Below, piece after piece: positions 17,258-25,227 of a DNA stretch of 64,000 bases. The position numbers were made by a program, and so were the translations under genes. Positions within the stretch are counted from its first letter, which is position 1. Each line of letters begins with the position of its first letter. The notes below the pieces were generated by a model, which saw only the letters and a list, made by a program, of their open reading frames with translations, had not been told where the DNA came from and ran no database searches. Source of the stretch: Haloprofundus halophilus (GTDB lineage Archaea > Halobacteriota > Halobacteria > Halobacteriales > Haloferacaceae); assembly GCF_003439925.1 (NCBI RefSeq), contig NZ_QQRR01000001.1, positions 558,001 through 622,000 on the forward strand, in the 5' to 3' direction.

Positions 17258-18658
17258 TTAGACCGCCAGCGCGTCGACGACGACCGCCAAGAGCAGCGCG
17301 CCGAGGTAGGCGTTCGAGGCGTGGAACGCCCGGAACGCCGCCGACTCCGACTGCTCGTAGTGGAGGCGGACGACCATCCAGAGGAACACGCCGCCGAAGA
17401 CGACGCCGGTGAGGACGTAGAGCCATCCGAGCGTCTCGGCCGCCGCGAGCGCCGCCGCGGCGACGAGCGTCGCGCCGAGGTACCAGAGGATGTGTTTTCG
17501 GGTGACCGTCTCGCCGCGGACGACGGGCATCATCGGGAAGCCGCCGCGCTCGTAGTCGTCCTTGTACGCCAGCGCGAGGTTGTAGAAGTGCGCGGGCGTC
17601 CACAGGAAGATGACGCCGGCGAGGACGAGGCCGCCGAGGCCGACCTCGCCGGTGGCGGCGACCCACCCGATGAGCGCGGGGAGCGCGCCCGCCGCGCCGC
17701 CGATGACGGTGTTCTGCACCGTGTTCGGTTTGAGTACGAGCGTGTAGACGACGCTGTAGAAGAGGATGGCCGCGAGGCCGAGCGCCGCCGCCAGCAGGTT
17801 CACCGACGCGAACAGCGCCAGCGAGACGAGCGAGAGGAGAACGCCCCACGCGACGGCGTTGCGGACGGGGACGAGGTCGGTCACGAGCGGTCGGTCGCTG
17901 GTGCGGTTCATCCGGCGGTCGATGTCGCGTTCGAGCACGTGGTTGAACGTGCCCGACGCGCCGATAGAGAGGGCGCCGCCGCCGAGCGTCGCGGCGACGG
18001 TCGTCGGATTGAGTCCGGGGCCGCCGGCGAGCGCCATCGCGGCGCCGGCGACCAGACAGAGGAGCCACATCAGCCGCGGCTTCATCAGCCGGAAGTAGGC
18101 GTTCGCCGTCGCCTTCGCCCGGGCGAGCGTCGACGACGGAATCTCGGGATGTCGCTCCTCGGCGGGCGGGAGGTCCCGCTCGGGCATCCGGTCGGGTCGG
18201 TCGTCGGGGTCGCCGGTCTCGGTTTCGAGCGCCCACGCGAGCGCGGCGACCAGTCCGCCGAAGATGGTCATACCGACGACGAGGTGGACGGCCGACAGCG
18301 TGGCCGTCGTCCCGTTCGTCGCGACGAACGCGCCGATAACCGCTTGGGCGGGGTACAGGAGCAGCGAGAGTCCGAGCGCCGCTTTGATGCGGGTCGACTC
18401 GCCGCGTCGCCACGCGAGGACGCCGGTGGCGGCGACGAGGACGCCGACGACGAGCGCCACGGCCCGGTGGCCGAGCGCGACGTAGCCCATCGCCGACGAC
18501 GGCAGCGAGAGGCCGTCGCCGCAGGCCGGCCACGCCGCACACGCCGTCGCCGCGTCGGTGAGCGTCGTCGTCGCGCCGACGGCGAGGAGGAGATAGACGC
18601 CCATCGCGGTGGCGGCGAGGAGTGCCGGAAACCGGTCGGGAGTGTCTGTCGATTCCAC
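17258..18658 (-). CDS. ctaB: Fused heme A synthase-like (half CtaA) and heme O synthase (CtaB)
   Basis: 466 residues with two parts. Residues 1 to about 145 form a four-helix half-size CtaA/COX15 domain with the Cys pair Cys40/Cys46 (ACAAWPACGDG) and His64 and His125 as likely heme ligands. After an acidic linker (145-180), residues about 185-466 are the UbiA-type prenyltransferase CtaB, with the prenyl-diphosphate site NHVLERDIDRRMNRTSDRP at 239-257. CtaB adds a farnesyl-type tail to heme b; CtaA oxidises heme O to heme A. The start is GTG 18658, with a TATA-like GACTAAGTACC about 27 bases before the predicted transcript start. Divergent from coxB. Confidence 0.93.
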   Translation of the reverse strand: MESTDTPDRFPALLAATAMGVYLLLAVGATTTLTDAATACAAWPACGDGLSLPSSAMGYVALGHRAVALVVGVLVAATGVLAWRRGESTRIKAALGLSLLLYPAQAVIGAFVATNGTTATLSAVHLVVGMTIFGGLVAALAWALETETGDPDDRPDRMPERDLPPAEERHPEIPSSTLARAKATANAYFRLMKPRLMWLLCLVAGAAMALAGGPGLNPTTVAATLGGGALSIGASGTFNHVLERDIDRRMNRTSDRPLVTDLVPVRNAVAWGVLLSLVSLALFASVNLLAAALGLAAILFYSVVYTLVLKPNTVQNTVIGGAAGALPALIGWVAATGEVGLGGLVLAGVIFLWTPAHFYNLALAYKDDYERGGFPMMPVVRGETVTRKHILWYLGATLVAAAALAAAETLGWLYVLTGVVFGGVFLWMVVRLHYEQSESAAFRAFHASNAYLGALLLAVVVDALAV

Positions 18659-18862
18659 TAGTAGGTCACTGACGGAAGTTAGGAAGCCCGGTACTTAGTC
18701 ACCGCGCTTTGCGGGGCCTCGACGGCGGGTCAGCGGCGTGCAACCCCCCGAGGTTCGTGGTTCGAACGTCGAACCCGGAAATCTGTCCTTCGAGGGACGT
18801 CCCGTCGGGCGAACGGGGAGTCAGCAGGTATTTACGTCGGCTTTCCCAACTCCGCAGTAGCA
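18659..18862. promoter_or_regulatory. Shared spacer between ctaA-ctaB and coxB
   Basis: This 204-base spacer holds both promoters. For coxB, TATTTACG (about 18831-18838) lies about 27 bases before the ATG. For ctaB, GACTAAGTAC on the minus strand maps to 18691-18700. Between them GGTTCGA (18759-18765) and TCGAACC (18769-18775) form a perfect inverted repeat with a 3-base spacer. It is placed to control both genes, but no regulator is identified. Confidence 0.5.
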
Positions 18863-19690
18863 ATGAAGCGTACGCGCATCGCACTCGTCTCGCTGTTCTC
18901 CGCAGTGGCGCTGGCGCTCGTCGCCGTCCCGGCGGCGGCTCAGCCGTCGGCGACTGCGGAGCTCATCAACGAGCTCAACGGGAAACTGCTGTATCTGGGG
19001 ATTCCGATCACGCTTCTGGTCGAAGTCATCCTCATCTACACAGTCATCAAGTTCCGCAACAACGACGACCCGCAACCGACCAAAGAGAACCGGCGGCTCG
19101 AGATCACGTGGACCGTCGCGACGGCCATCATCCTGCTGTTCGTCGGCGTCGCCTCCTACGGCGTGCTCGCGAACCCCAACGTCACGTACGCCGAAGAGCC
19201 CGGCGCACAGGCGCCCGGCGAGGGCGACAGCGTCCTCGTCCACGCCGAGGCGTACCAGTGGGGCTGGGAGTTCACCTACCCCGAAGAGAACGTCACCGTA
19301 GACGGAAGCGAGGCCAGCCCCGTCGTCATCCCGGCCGAGCAAGACATCTACTTCGAGGTCACCTCGCGCGACGTGATACACGCGTTCCACGTCCCGGAGA
19401 TGGGACTGAAGATAGACGCGTTCCCCGGGCAGAACCAGACCATCAAGACGGTGGCCCACTACCAGGAGAACGAGAATAACGTCTACCAGGGCTACTGCGC
19501 CGAGTTCTGCGGTGTCGCCCACTCGCAGATGTACTTCCAGGTGAAAGTCGTCCCGCAGGACGAGTACGAGCAGTGGCTGCAGGAGCAGTCCTCCGGTAGC
19601 AACTCGGGTGGCTCCGGCAACGACTCCGGCAACGCCTCGAACGCCTCCGCAGTCGGCGCCCAAGCGGAACTGACCGCCGCCGAGCACTGA
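18863..19690 (+). CDS. coxB: Cytochrome c oxidase subunit II (CuA subunit)
   Basis: 275 residues. A signal peptide (about 1-26, ending AAAQ) is followed by two membrane helices (about 43-63 and 83-103) and a periplasmic-side cupredoxin domain. The CuA ligands are present: His173, Cys212, Glu214, Cys216, His220 and Met223 (YCAEFCGVAHSQM). The aromatic YQWGWEF electron-entry patch is at 131-137. The tail is Ser/Gly/Asn-rich. Subunit II passes electrons from the donor (in haloarchaea probably a halocyanin-type copper protein) to the oxidase core. coxA and coxC are not in the window. ATG 18863 is probably leaderless. Confidence 0.96.
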   Translation: MKRTRIALVSLFSAVALALVAVPAAAQPSATAELINELNGKLLYLGIPITLLVEVILIYTVIKFRNNDDPQPTKENRRLEITWTVATAIILLFVGVASYGVLANPNVTYAEEPGAQAPGEGDSVLVHAEAYQWGWEFTYPEENVTVDGSEASPVVIPAEQDIYFEVTSRDVIHAFHVPEMGLKIDAFPGQNQTIKTVAHYQENENNVYQGYCAEFCGVAHSQMYFQVKVVPQDEYEQWLQEQSSGSNSGGSGNDSGNASNASAVGAQAELTAAEH

Positions 19691-19694
19691 ATAC

Positions 19695-19709
19695 GAACGA
19701 CCCCCGTTC
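19695..19709 (+). terminator. Hairpin after coxB
   Basis: GAACG (19695-19699) and CGTTC (19705-19709) can pair around a 5-base loop. The sequence after it, TCTATCTTTCC, is pyrimidine-rich. It begins four bases after the coxB stop. A short stem, so only suggestive. Confidence 0.4.
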
Positions 19710-19796
19710 TCTATCTTTCCGCCGCCGAGCGTCGGCGCCCGCAAACCGCGACGCAGTGCCGGCCTTTATTACTCGCGTCGGCGCAGTAGCGCACGA

Positions 19797-20453
19797 ATGA
19801 GTTCCAGCGACCGACACCGAAATCTCGAACGCATCGTCGACAGCGGCGTCGTCGCGGTCATGCGCGGCGCGGACGCCGACTCGCTCATCCAGACGGCCGA
19901 AGCGCTCGAACGCGGCGGCGTCTCGGCCATCGAAATCACCGCCGACAACCCCGGCGCGATGGAGATGATCCGAGACGTCTCGGGCGCGTTCGGCGACGAG
20001 GTCATCGTGGGCGCGGGCACCGTTCTCGACGCCGAGACGGCGCGAAGCACCCTGCTCGCGGGCGCGGAGTTCGTCGTCGGCCCGAACTTCGAACCGGACG
20101 TCGTCGAGACGTGCAACCGCTACAACGCCGTCGTCGCGCCGGGCGTCATGACGCCCACCGAGGCGGTTCGGGCGATGGAGGCCGGCTCCGACTTCGTGAA
20201 GGTGTTCCCGGCGTCAACGCTCGGCCCCGGCCACCTCAAGAGCATGAAGGGGCCGCTCGGTCAGATTCCGATGATGCCGACCGGCGGCGTCGACGTCGAC
20301 AACGCCGCCGACTTCGTCGACGCGGGCGCGATGGTCGTCGGCGCGGGGTCGGCGCTCGTCGACGGCGACGCCGTCGCCGAGGGCGATTTCGAGGCCATCA
20401 CCGAGCAGGCGCGCCGCTTCAGCGACGTCGTCGACGAGGCGCGCAACTCGTAA
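19797..20453 (+). CDS. KDPG/KHG-type aldolase (Eda family)
   Basis: 218 residues, close in length to bacterial Eda. The Schiff-base Lys is Lys135 (DFVKVFPA) and the catalytic Glu is Glu46 (AIEIT). MRG near residue 22-24 and the Gly-rich phosphate loop (PTGGVDVDN, VVGAGSAL) are intact. It cleaves 2-keto-3-deoxy-6-phosphogluconate or a similar 2-keto-3-deoxy sugar acid to pyruvate and an aldehyde, so it may serve the semi-phosphorylated Entner-Doudoroff route or galactonate-type breakdown. No sugar dehydratase or kinase is adjacent. CTTTATTAC about 30 bases before the ATG is the likely TATA box. Confidence 0.92.
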   Translation: MSSSDRHRNLERIVDSGVVAVMRGADADSLIQTAEALERGGVSAIEITADNPGAMEMIRDVSGAFGDEVIVGAGTVLDAETARSTLLAGAEFVVGPNFEPDVVETCNRYNAVVAPGVMTPTEAVRAMEAGSDFVKVFPASTLGPGHLKSMKGPLGQIPMMPTGGVDVDNAADFVDAGAMVVGAGSALVDGDAVAEGDFEAITEQARRFSDVVDEARNS

Positions 20454-20475
20454 TCGACGCGAGAGACGAGAAAGG

Positions 20476-21045
20476 TCAGCCGAGCGCCCACTCGACGCGG
20501 GTCGTCCGCTCGCCGTACACCTCGTCGCGCTCGGTGACGACGACGACGGCGGGCAGTTCGTCTTCGAAGTCGAACACCGCGTCGTAGCCGTCGACGGTCA
20601 GGCGTTCGGGGACCGACTGCGGGTTCGAGTCGTTCGCCGACCAGTTCGCCGAGAACGAGCCGTTTTCTTCGTCCGTGTCGCCGGTGACGACGGTGTCGTC
20701 CGACGCCGTCGCGGTGCCGGCACAGCCGTCGATGCCGTCGTCGCGTTCGGCGGCGACGACCATCTCGAACGTCCCTCCCTCGGCGTCGTACGTCGCCGAC
20801 GCCAGCGCGACGCGAAGACAGGCGCCCGAGCCGACGACGAGCGCGCCGGTCACGCGGATTCGGCTCCGCTGTGGCTCGAACGTCACCGACGGTCGTTCCG
20901 CGGCGTGTTCGTCGTCGTCGGGTGAGCGACGCTCGAACTCGCGGGTCTCGACCGGACCGCCAGTCGACCGGAGGCCGAGCGCGCCGACGCCGAACAGCGC
21001 TGCCGTTCCCGCTGCCGCACCGGCGAGGAGCCCGCGACGGTTCAT
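20476..21045 (-). CDS. Tat-exported haloarchaeal protein of unknown function
   Basis: 189 residues from ATG 21045, chosen because it places a twin-arginine signal at the N-terminus: NRRGLLAGAAAGTAAL, followed by a hydrophobic core and a polar region. The remainder (about 55-189) is a beta-rich acidic domain with two Cys (in SGACLRVAL and GIDGCAGTA) that could form a disulfide. No family recognised. The Tat route suits haloarchaea, which fold most secreted proteins before export. The gene converges on the aldolase gene 22 bases away. Confidence 0.75.
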   Translation of the reverse strand: MNRRGLLAGAAAGTAALFGVGALGLRSTGGPVETREFERRSPDDDEHAAERPSVTFEPQRSRIRVTGALVVGSGACLRVALASATYDAEGGTFEMVVAAERDDGIDGCAGTATASDDTVVTGDTDEENGSFSANWSANDSNPQSVPERLTVDGYDAVFDFEDELPAVVVVTERDEVYGERTTRVEWALG

Positions 21046-21157
21046 ATCCTCAGTCTCCGGCCTGCACACAAGTACTTTCCGCCAGAGAGGAGTGTTTGTT
21101 TCTCCGACTTCTTCGGGGAGACGGCACGATTATCTCCTCGGACCGAGAGCGTGGAGT

Positions 21158-21505
21158 ATGTCCGGAATCGTCTTCTTCCGCACCGAGCGACAAGACAGCG
21201 TCGTCGAGTTCTACACCGAGACGGTCGGCGCAGAGGTGTGGCTCGAACAACCGGACTGCACGGTGTTGAAGCACGGCAACATGCTGTTCGGCTTCTGCGA
21301 CCGCGACGCGACCGACGACTGCGGCATCCTCACGTTCGTTTACGACTCGCGCGCAGAGGTCGACGAGATGCACGCTACCGTCGGCGACGCCGCCCGCGAG
21401 GAACCACACGAGAACGAGAGATACGACATCTACCAGTTCTTCGCCGACGACCCCGACGGGCGGACCGTCGAGTTCCAGGCGTTTCTGCACCCCGTCGACC
21501 TGTGA
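21158..21505 (+). CDS. VOC/glyoxalase-fold protein
   Basis: 115 residues with one vicinal-oxygen-chelate unit: a first strand and helix (IVFFRTERQDSVVEFYTETVG), a middle strand pair (LKHGNMLFGF) and a C-terminal DIYQFFADDPDGRTVEFQAFL, where the last Glu is the usual metal ligand. The first ligand position does not show an obvious His, so metal binding is uncertain. Family members isomerise, open or sequester small molecules. The start ATG 21158 follows a TATA-like GATTATCTCC. The frame extends upstream but without homology. Confidence 0.85.
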   Translation: MSGIVFFRTERQDSVVEFYTETVGAEVWLEQPDCTVLKHGNMLFGFCDRDATDDCGILTFVYDSRAEVDEMHATVGDAAREEPHENERYDIYQFFADDPDGRTVEFQAFLHPVDL

Positions 21506-21593
21506 GTCGACGAGTTCCGACGCGAACGGTCGTGCGAGGGGAGAGCGAAGACGAACCGGCAGAACAAACGTCGCGCGGGTTTCGTTCCCCCAC

Positions 21594-21764
21594 ATGGACG
21601 ACAGTTCGGTTCGCCGTGGACTCGTCGGCAGCGTAGGTGGCGGAGTCGGCGGCGGTCTGGTGATGTACGTCGTCGGAGCGGGAACCGGGTTGCGCAGCGC
21701 CGCGCTGTACGCCGTCGTGTTCGCGGTCACCTTCGCGTCACTCGAACTCGTCCTCGGCGACTGA
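21594..21764 (+). CDS. 56-residue predicted membrane protein
   Basis: Encodes 56 residues: a short polar N-terminus (MDDSSVRRG), a Gly-rich hydrophobic segment (VGGGVGGGLVMYVVGAG) and a second hydrophobic helix (AALYAVVFAVTFASLELVL). Two membrane spans are likely. Charge distribution and codon use look coding, but there is no recognised family. It lies 88 bases after the VOC gene on the same strand and converges on the PH-domain gene. Confidence 0.5.
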   Translation: MDDSSVRRGLVGSVGGGVGGGLVMYVVGAGTGLRSAALYAVVFAVTFASLELVLGD

Positions 21765-21811
21765 GTCCGTCTCGACCCGCCGTGACGACGAGTCCGCAGT
21801 TCGTCTTCGCG

Positions 21812-23443
21812 TCAAGTCGTACTGGGGGTGTCGTCGTTCGGCGACTCGCTTTCGTCAGCGTCCGTCGAGTCGTCAGAGTACGCCGAATCGTCGGATACCG
21901 CCTCGCTGTTCTCGCGGTTCTCGCTGGTCCCGGCCGTCTCGCTCTCGCTCCCGTCGTCGTCGCTCTGGTCTTCGGCTGCCTCGCGTCGTCGCGCCGCGAG
22001 CGCCGCCTGCAACCGCGTTTCCAGCGCCGAGCGGAGCCGCTTCGCCTCCGCTCTGTCGATGTCGACGGCGGCAGCGTCGCGGGCCGAGAGCGAGCGCGAC
22101 CCCGCAGTGTCGGCAGTGATTGTGGCGACCCGCCAGCGGCGCTGGAAGACGGTCCGCGTGTCGATGACGGTCTGTACGCGGTGGTAGGGGACGATCCGCG
22201 TCTGGCGGTTCCAGAAGCCGTTCCGCGTCACGACGTGGCGTTCGTCCAGCCAGTAGCCGCGGTGTTTCCACTTGTAGTGCGCGGCGACCGGAATCAGGGG
22301 GAGAATGACGGCGGGGACGAACCACGGGTAGTCGCCGCCGAGCGCGTAGTTCACGCCGTACAGCGCCGCGAGAAGGACGCCGAGTGCGATGAGATACCGG
22401 CCGACGTAGCGCCGGCGGATGCGTTTCGGGGGTCGTCGAAAGTCGAACTCGCCGAACTCGTCGATGTCCCGAGCCAGTGCGAGAACTCGGTCCACGCGCG
22501 CCAGCGGCACCGCGGCCTCCGACCCGTAGCTGCCGCCCTGTCCCGGCGCGTAGCCGGCCGTCTCGATGGCGAGGGTGGCGTAGCCGAACCGTCGCTTCAG
22601 GGGGTTGTCCTCGACGGTGAGCGTCTGCACCTTGTCGAACGGAATCGACCCGTCGTAGCGCTGGACGAGGCCGCGTTCGTACCGGAGTTCGTCGCTCGTC
22701 CGGGAGAGCCGAAACCCGTAGTAGTTCAGAACCGCGACGACGACGCCGACGAGCCACGAGAACAGCAGGATACCGACGGCCAGAAGGACGCCGCCGACGG
22801 CGAGCACGGTCAGCTCCGAGAGCGACGGGACCAGCGAGGAGAGAATCGGCACCGAACTGGAGGCGAGGAAGGCGACGACACCGGGTACCCGGAGGTCGAA
22901 CGAGAGCAGGCCGACGAGCGCCAGTTCGCGGTCCGAAAGCGCGAACAGGAGGTCGGTCTCGTCGGTCGCCGACCCGTCGGCGTCCTCGGTCTCGCCTCGC
23001 TTTCGGCGGCCGATATCCCGCTGGAGGCGCTTCGCCTCCGCGAAGCTGACGTACCGTATCGCCGCCTCCGTCTCGCTGCCGCCCGCGGTCTCGAAGTCGA
23101 CGGCCGCGATGTCGAGAAACCGCTGGAAGACGTTCCGCCGGATGTCGACGTTCTGAATCCGGGCGAGCGGAATCTCGCGGGTCCGGCGGGAGAACACCCC
23201 CGACCGGATGTCGAACGTGTCGGCGGTGAGGTCGTACTCGTAGCGTCGGTAGTACGCTACCTCGTACCCGACGAGCGCGAAGCCGATGGCCAAGAGCAGG
23301 CCGAGCGCGACGAGGAGGCCGCCCGCGCCGAACGCCTCCAGCAGTCCCGTCGCCCCCGTGAACAGGAGGATGAGAAGCGAGAACAGGAGACTCCCCGCCT
23401 TCTGGGCGACGCGGTACGGTATCGACAGCGGCGAGAGCTTCAT
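21812..23443 (-). CDS. Membrane protein with bacterial PH domains, YdbT-like
   Basis: 543 residues. Two N-terminal membrane helices (about 17-60) precede a bPH2/DUF304 module (YDLTADTFDIRSGVFSRRTREIPLARIQNVD). A second helix pair and module follow (YERGLVQRYDGSIPFDKVQTLTVEDN), and a third (WLDERHVVTRNGFWNRQTRIVPYHRVQTV). The last 65 residues are a Ser/Asp/Glu-rich disordered tail. This matches Bacillus YdbT, which works with YdbS; the function in archaea is unknown. The gene overlaps its YdbS-like partner by 4 bases. Confidence 0.85.
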   Translation of the reverse strand: MKLSPLSIPYRVAQKAGSLLFSLLILLFTGATGLLEAFGAGGLLVALGLLLAIGFALVGYEVAYYRRYEYDLTADTFDIRSGVFSRRTREIPLARIQNVDIRRNVFQRFLDIAAVDFETAGGSETEAAIRYVSFAEAKRLQRDIGRRKRGETEDADGSATDETDLLFALSDRELALVGLLSFDLRVPGVVAFLASSSVPILSSLVPSLSELTVLAVGGVLLAVGILLFSWLVGVVVAVLNYYGFRLSRTSDELRYERGLVQRYDGSIPFDKVQTLTVEDNPLKRRFGYATLAIETAGYAPGQGGSYGSEAAVPLARVDRVLALARDIDEFGEFDFRRPPKRIRRRYVGRYLIALGVLLAALYGVNYALGGDYPWFVPAVILPLIPVAAHYKWKHRGYWLDERHVVTRNGFWNRQTRIVPYHRVQTVIDTRTVFQRRWRVATITADTAGSRSLSARDAAAVDIDRAEAKRLRSALETRLQAALAARRREAAEDQSDDDGSESETAGTSENRENSEAVSDDSAYSDDSTDADESESPNDDTPSTT

Positions 23444-23901
23444 ACCGCGTCGTCACCCTCGGCGCGGATGGCCAGTCGCTTGATACGCTCTTGGAGGTCG
23501 TCCGAGCCAGACGCCGAGAGACCGGGGATGGTGACGTCCGCGCCACGCGACCCGGCGGTGTAGACGACGGTGGTCGCCAGCCCGGCGAGACGTTCGACAG
23601 GCGACCGCGAGGAGTCGACGTGCTGGATACGGACGAACGGGACGACCGTTCGGACGCGAGTGAACACGCCGCGCTCCAGATACAGCGAGTCGTCGCGGAC
23701 CTCGTAGCGCCAGTAGCGGTACCGGAGGAGGGCGACGGTGACTCCGAAGAACAGCACGGCGAGAAAGACGGCGACCGGAAGCCAGAGCCCCTGCTCGAGG
23801 ACGAATCGGTCGAACACGGCGGCGAGCGCGCCGACGACGGTGGCGGCGACGACCGCCCGCAGCGACCACAGCAGTCGCACGCGGGGGTGGAGTCGCATCA
23901 T
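23440..23901 (-). CDS. Membrane protein with one bacterial PH domain, YdbS-like
   Basis: 153 residues with two membrane helices (about 12-32 and 38-58) and one bPH2 domain (YEVRDDSLYLERGVFTRVRTVVPFVRIQHVD). It precedes and overlaps (ATGA) the larger three-domain gene, the same order as ydbS-ydbT in bacteria. In Bacillus the pair has been linked to resistance to antimicrobial compounds; that may not hold here. Two consecutive ATG codons (23901 and 23898) could serve as start. Confidence 0.85.
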   Translation of the reverse strand: MMRLHPRVRLLWSLRAVVAATVVGALAAVFDRFVLEQGLWLPVAVFLAVLFFGVTVALLRYRYWRYEVRDDSLYLERGVFTRVRTVVPFVRIQHVDSSRSPVERLAGLATTVVYTAGSRGADVTIPGLSASGSDDLQERIKRLAIRAEGDDAV

Positions 23902-24056
23902 CGACGACGCACCCCGTCCCCCCGGAGGTGCGGTTCGCTCTTCGCTCGCTCGACCTCGTCGTCCCGTCGTCGTCTCGCCGACGCTGCCGTCGGCCGGAAG
24001 CCGCTCATCGCCGGTCGTTTCGAGGGAGCGAGTATAAATCCCGGTACCCGTCGGGG

Positions 24057-24842
24057 TCAGGCCGTCGCGGCCAGCCGTCGCTCGACGCGGCGGCGGGCGC
24101 GTCGAACCGCGTCGACGAGCGTCGTCACCGCCGACAACGCCGGGTACGTGTACGGTCGGTCGTGATAGAGAAACGTGGGGAGGTCGACGTCGGTGACGCC
24201 GAGTCGCTGGCGGTGGCTCCGGATCTTCGACTGGCGCTCGGCGTGGAGCGACCCCGCCCGTCGTTCGAGCGCCGAAACGCGTTCTCTGAGGTCGTGGAGG
24301 TCGTCGAACGACCGCTCGGGGAGCGGGCGGTCGTCGAGCGAGCGGAGTCGTTCGACGACAGCGTCGATACCGTCGAGTACCGTCCCCAGCGACTCGGCCT
24401 CCTCGTCGAGCAAGGCGACGAACGACTCGCGGTCGGCCGCCGCCTCCTTCGCCGCCTCCGCGACGACGCGCTGCAGTTCCGGCGTCAGTCCGTCCGTCGA
24501 GACGAGCGCGCCGCCGACGCCGGTGCCGAACTCCTCGACGATGCTTCGTCCCACGGTGTCGCCGTACTCGCTCTCGTAGTGCGGCACGGCCATCACCGTC
24601 CGTTGATAGGCGTTCAGGACGCGCCGCGTCGCGTTCGGTCCGCCCTCGCCGACGCCGCTACCTCTGACGGTCGCCGGAACCGTGCGGCCGGCGCTCGCCG
24701 GCTGTATCTGCGCCAGTCGGTCGCCGAACGCGCGAAACGCCTCGCGCTCGTCGACGGTCCGACGACGCTCTTTGCGAACGATCTGGCGGGCGTCTCGAAC
24801 CGTGTGCCCGACGGCGTCGAGCGTCGGGGCCCGCTCGGTCAT
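24057..24842 (-). CDS. Haloarchaeal coiled-coil protein of unknown function
   Basis: 261 residues, soluble and mostly helical. Long amphipathic helices span about 12-50, 110-165 and 175-215 (DLRERVSALERRAGSLHAERQSKIRSH in part). The C-terminus has FLYHDRPYTYPALSAVTTLVDAVRRARRRVERRL, a pattern I associate with a haloarchaeal family (possibly DUF7260). No catalytic motif or membrane segment. It is a single gene; 155 bases separate it from the PH-domain operon on the same strand. Confidence 0.72.
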   Translation of the reverse strand: MTERAPTLDAVGHTVRDARQIVRKERRRTVDEREAFRAFGDRLAQIQPASAGRTVPATVRGSGVGEGGPNATRRVLNAYQRTVMAVPHYESEYGDTVGRSIVEEFGTGVGGALVSTDGLTPELQRVVAEAAKEAAADRESFVALLDEEAESLGTVLDGIDAVVERLRSLDDRPLPERSFDDLHDLRERVSALERRAGSLHAERQSKIRSHRQRLGVTDVDLPTFLYHDRPYTYPALSAVTTLVDAVRRARRRVERRLAATA

Positions 24843-25227
24843 CGCCCGACGTCCTCTGTGTGGGTGCCGAACGCCATCCGCCGGTCGGGCCGCGACCGCC
24901 CGGTCCGCGCCGACAGTTCGATACGCACGCCCCCGTCAGAAGAAGGATATTCGCCGCTCACGCGCTCTCGTCTCATCGCCCTCACGAACGCCTGCCACCG
25001 AGATAAAAATATCGGCCACCGGTCGAATTGAAATAATTACCGCTCTATAGACCTATACATCCTTCTGTGCTAACATGTAACGGTGTTTCGAGGGGGTCGC
25101 AGTCCACCGCCCGAAACGTCTGCTACGGCCCGCCGCCTCCGCGTCCGACCGCGAGAGGAGGGCGGTAGGTCAAACACCTGTTTGTCCCTTGGGAAGTTTC
25201 TTTAAATGTTGCTCGTATCTGTTCGCC
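24843..25227. promoter_or_regulatory. 385-base noncoding region with promoter and inverted repeats
   Basis: No credible gene. The stretch 25000-25080 is A+T-rich with TATAG (25046-25050) and CTATA (25053-25057) as an inverted repeat. Nearer the lipoprotein gene, CAAACA (25171-25176) and TGTTTG (25179-25184) form a perfect inverted repeat with 2-base spacer. It lies just upstream of the TATA-like CTTTAAATG (25200-25208), which is about 25 bases before ATG 25228. That geometry suits a transcription factor acting on the lipoprotein promoter. Confidence 0.5.

Noticed and set aside
18751-18780. tRNA-like T-loop sequence GGTTCGAAC with ACC-like flank
   Set aside because: No matching acceptor, D-arm or anticodon stem can be drawn around it; it is a short inverted repeat in the ctaB-coxB spacer.
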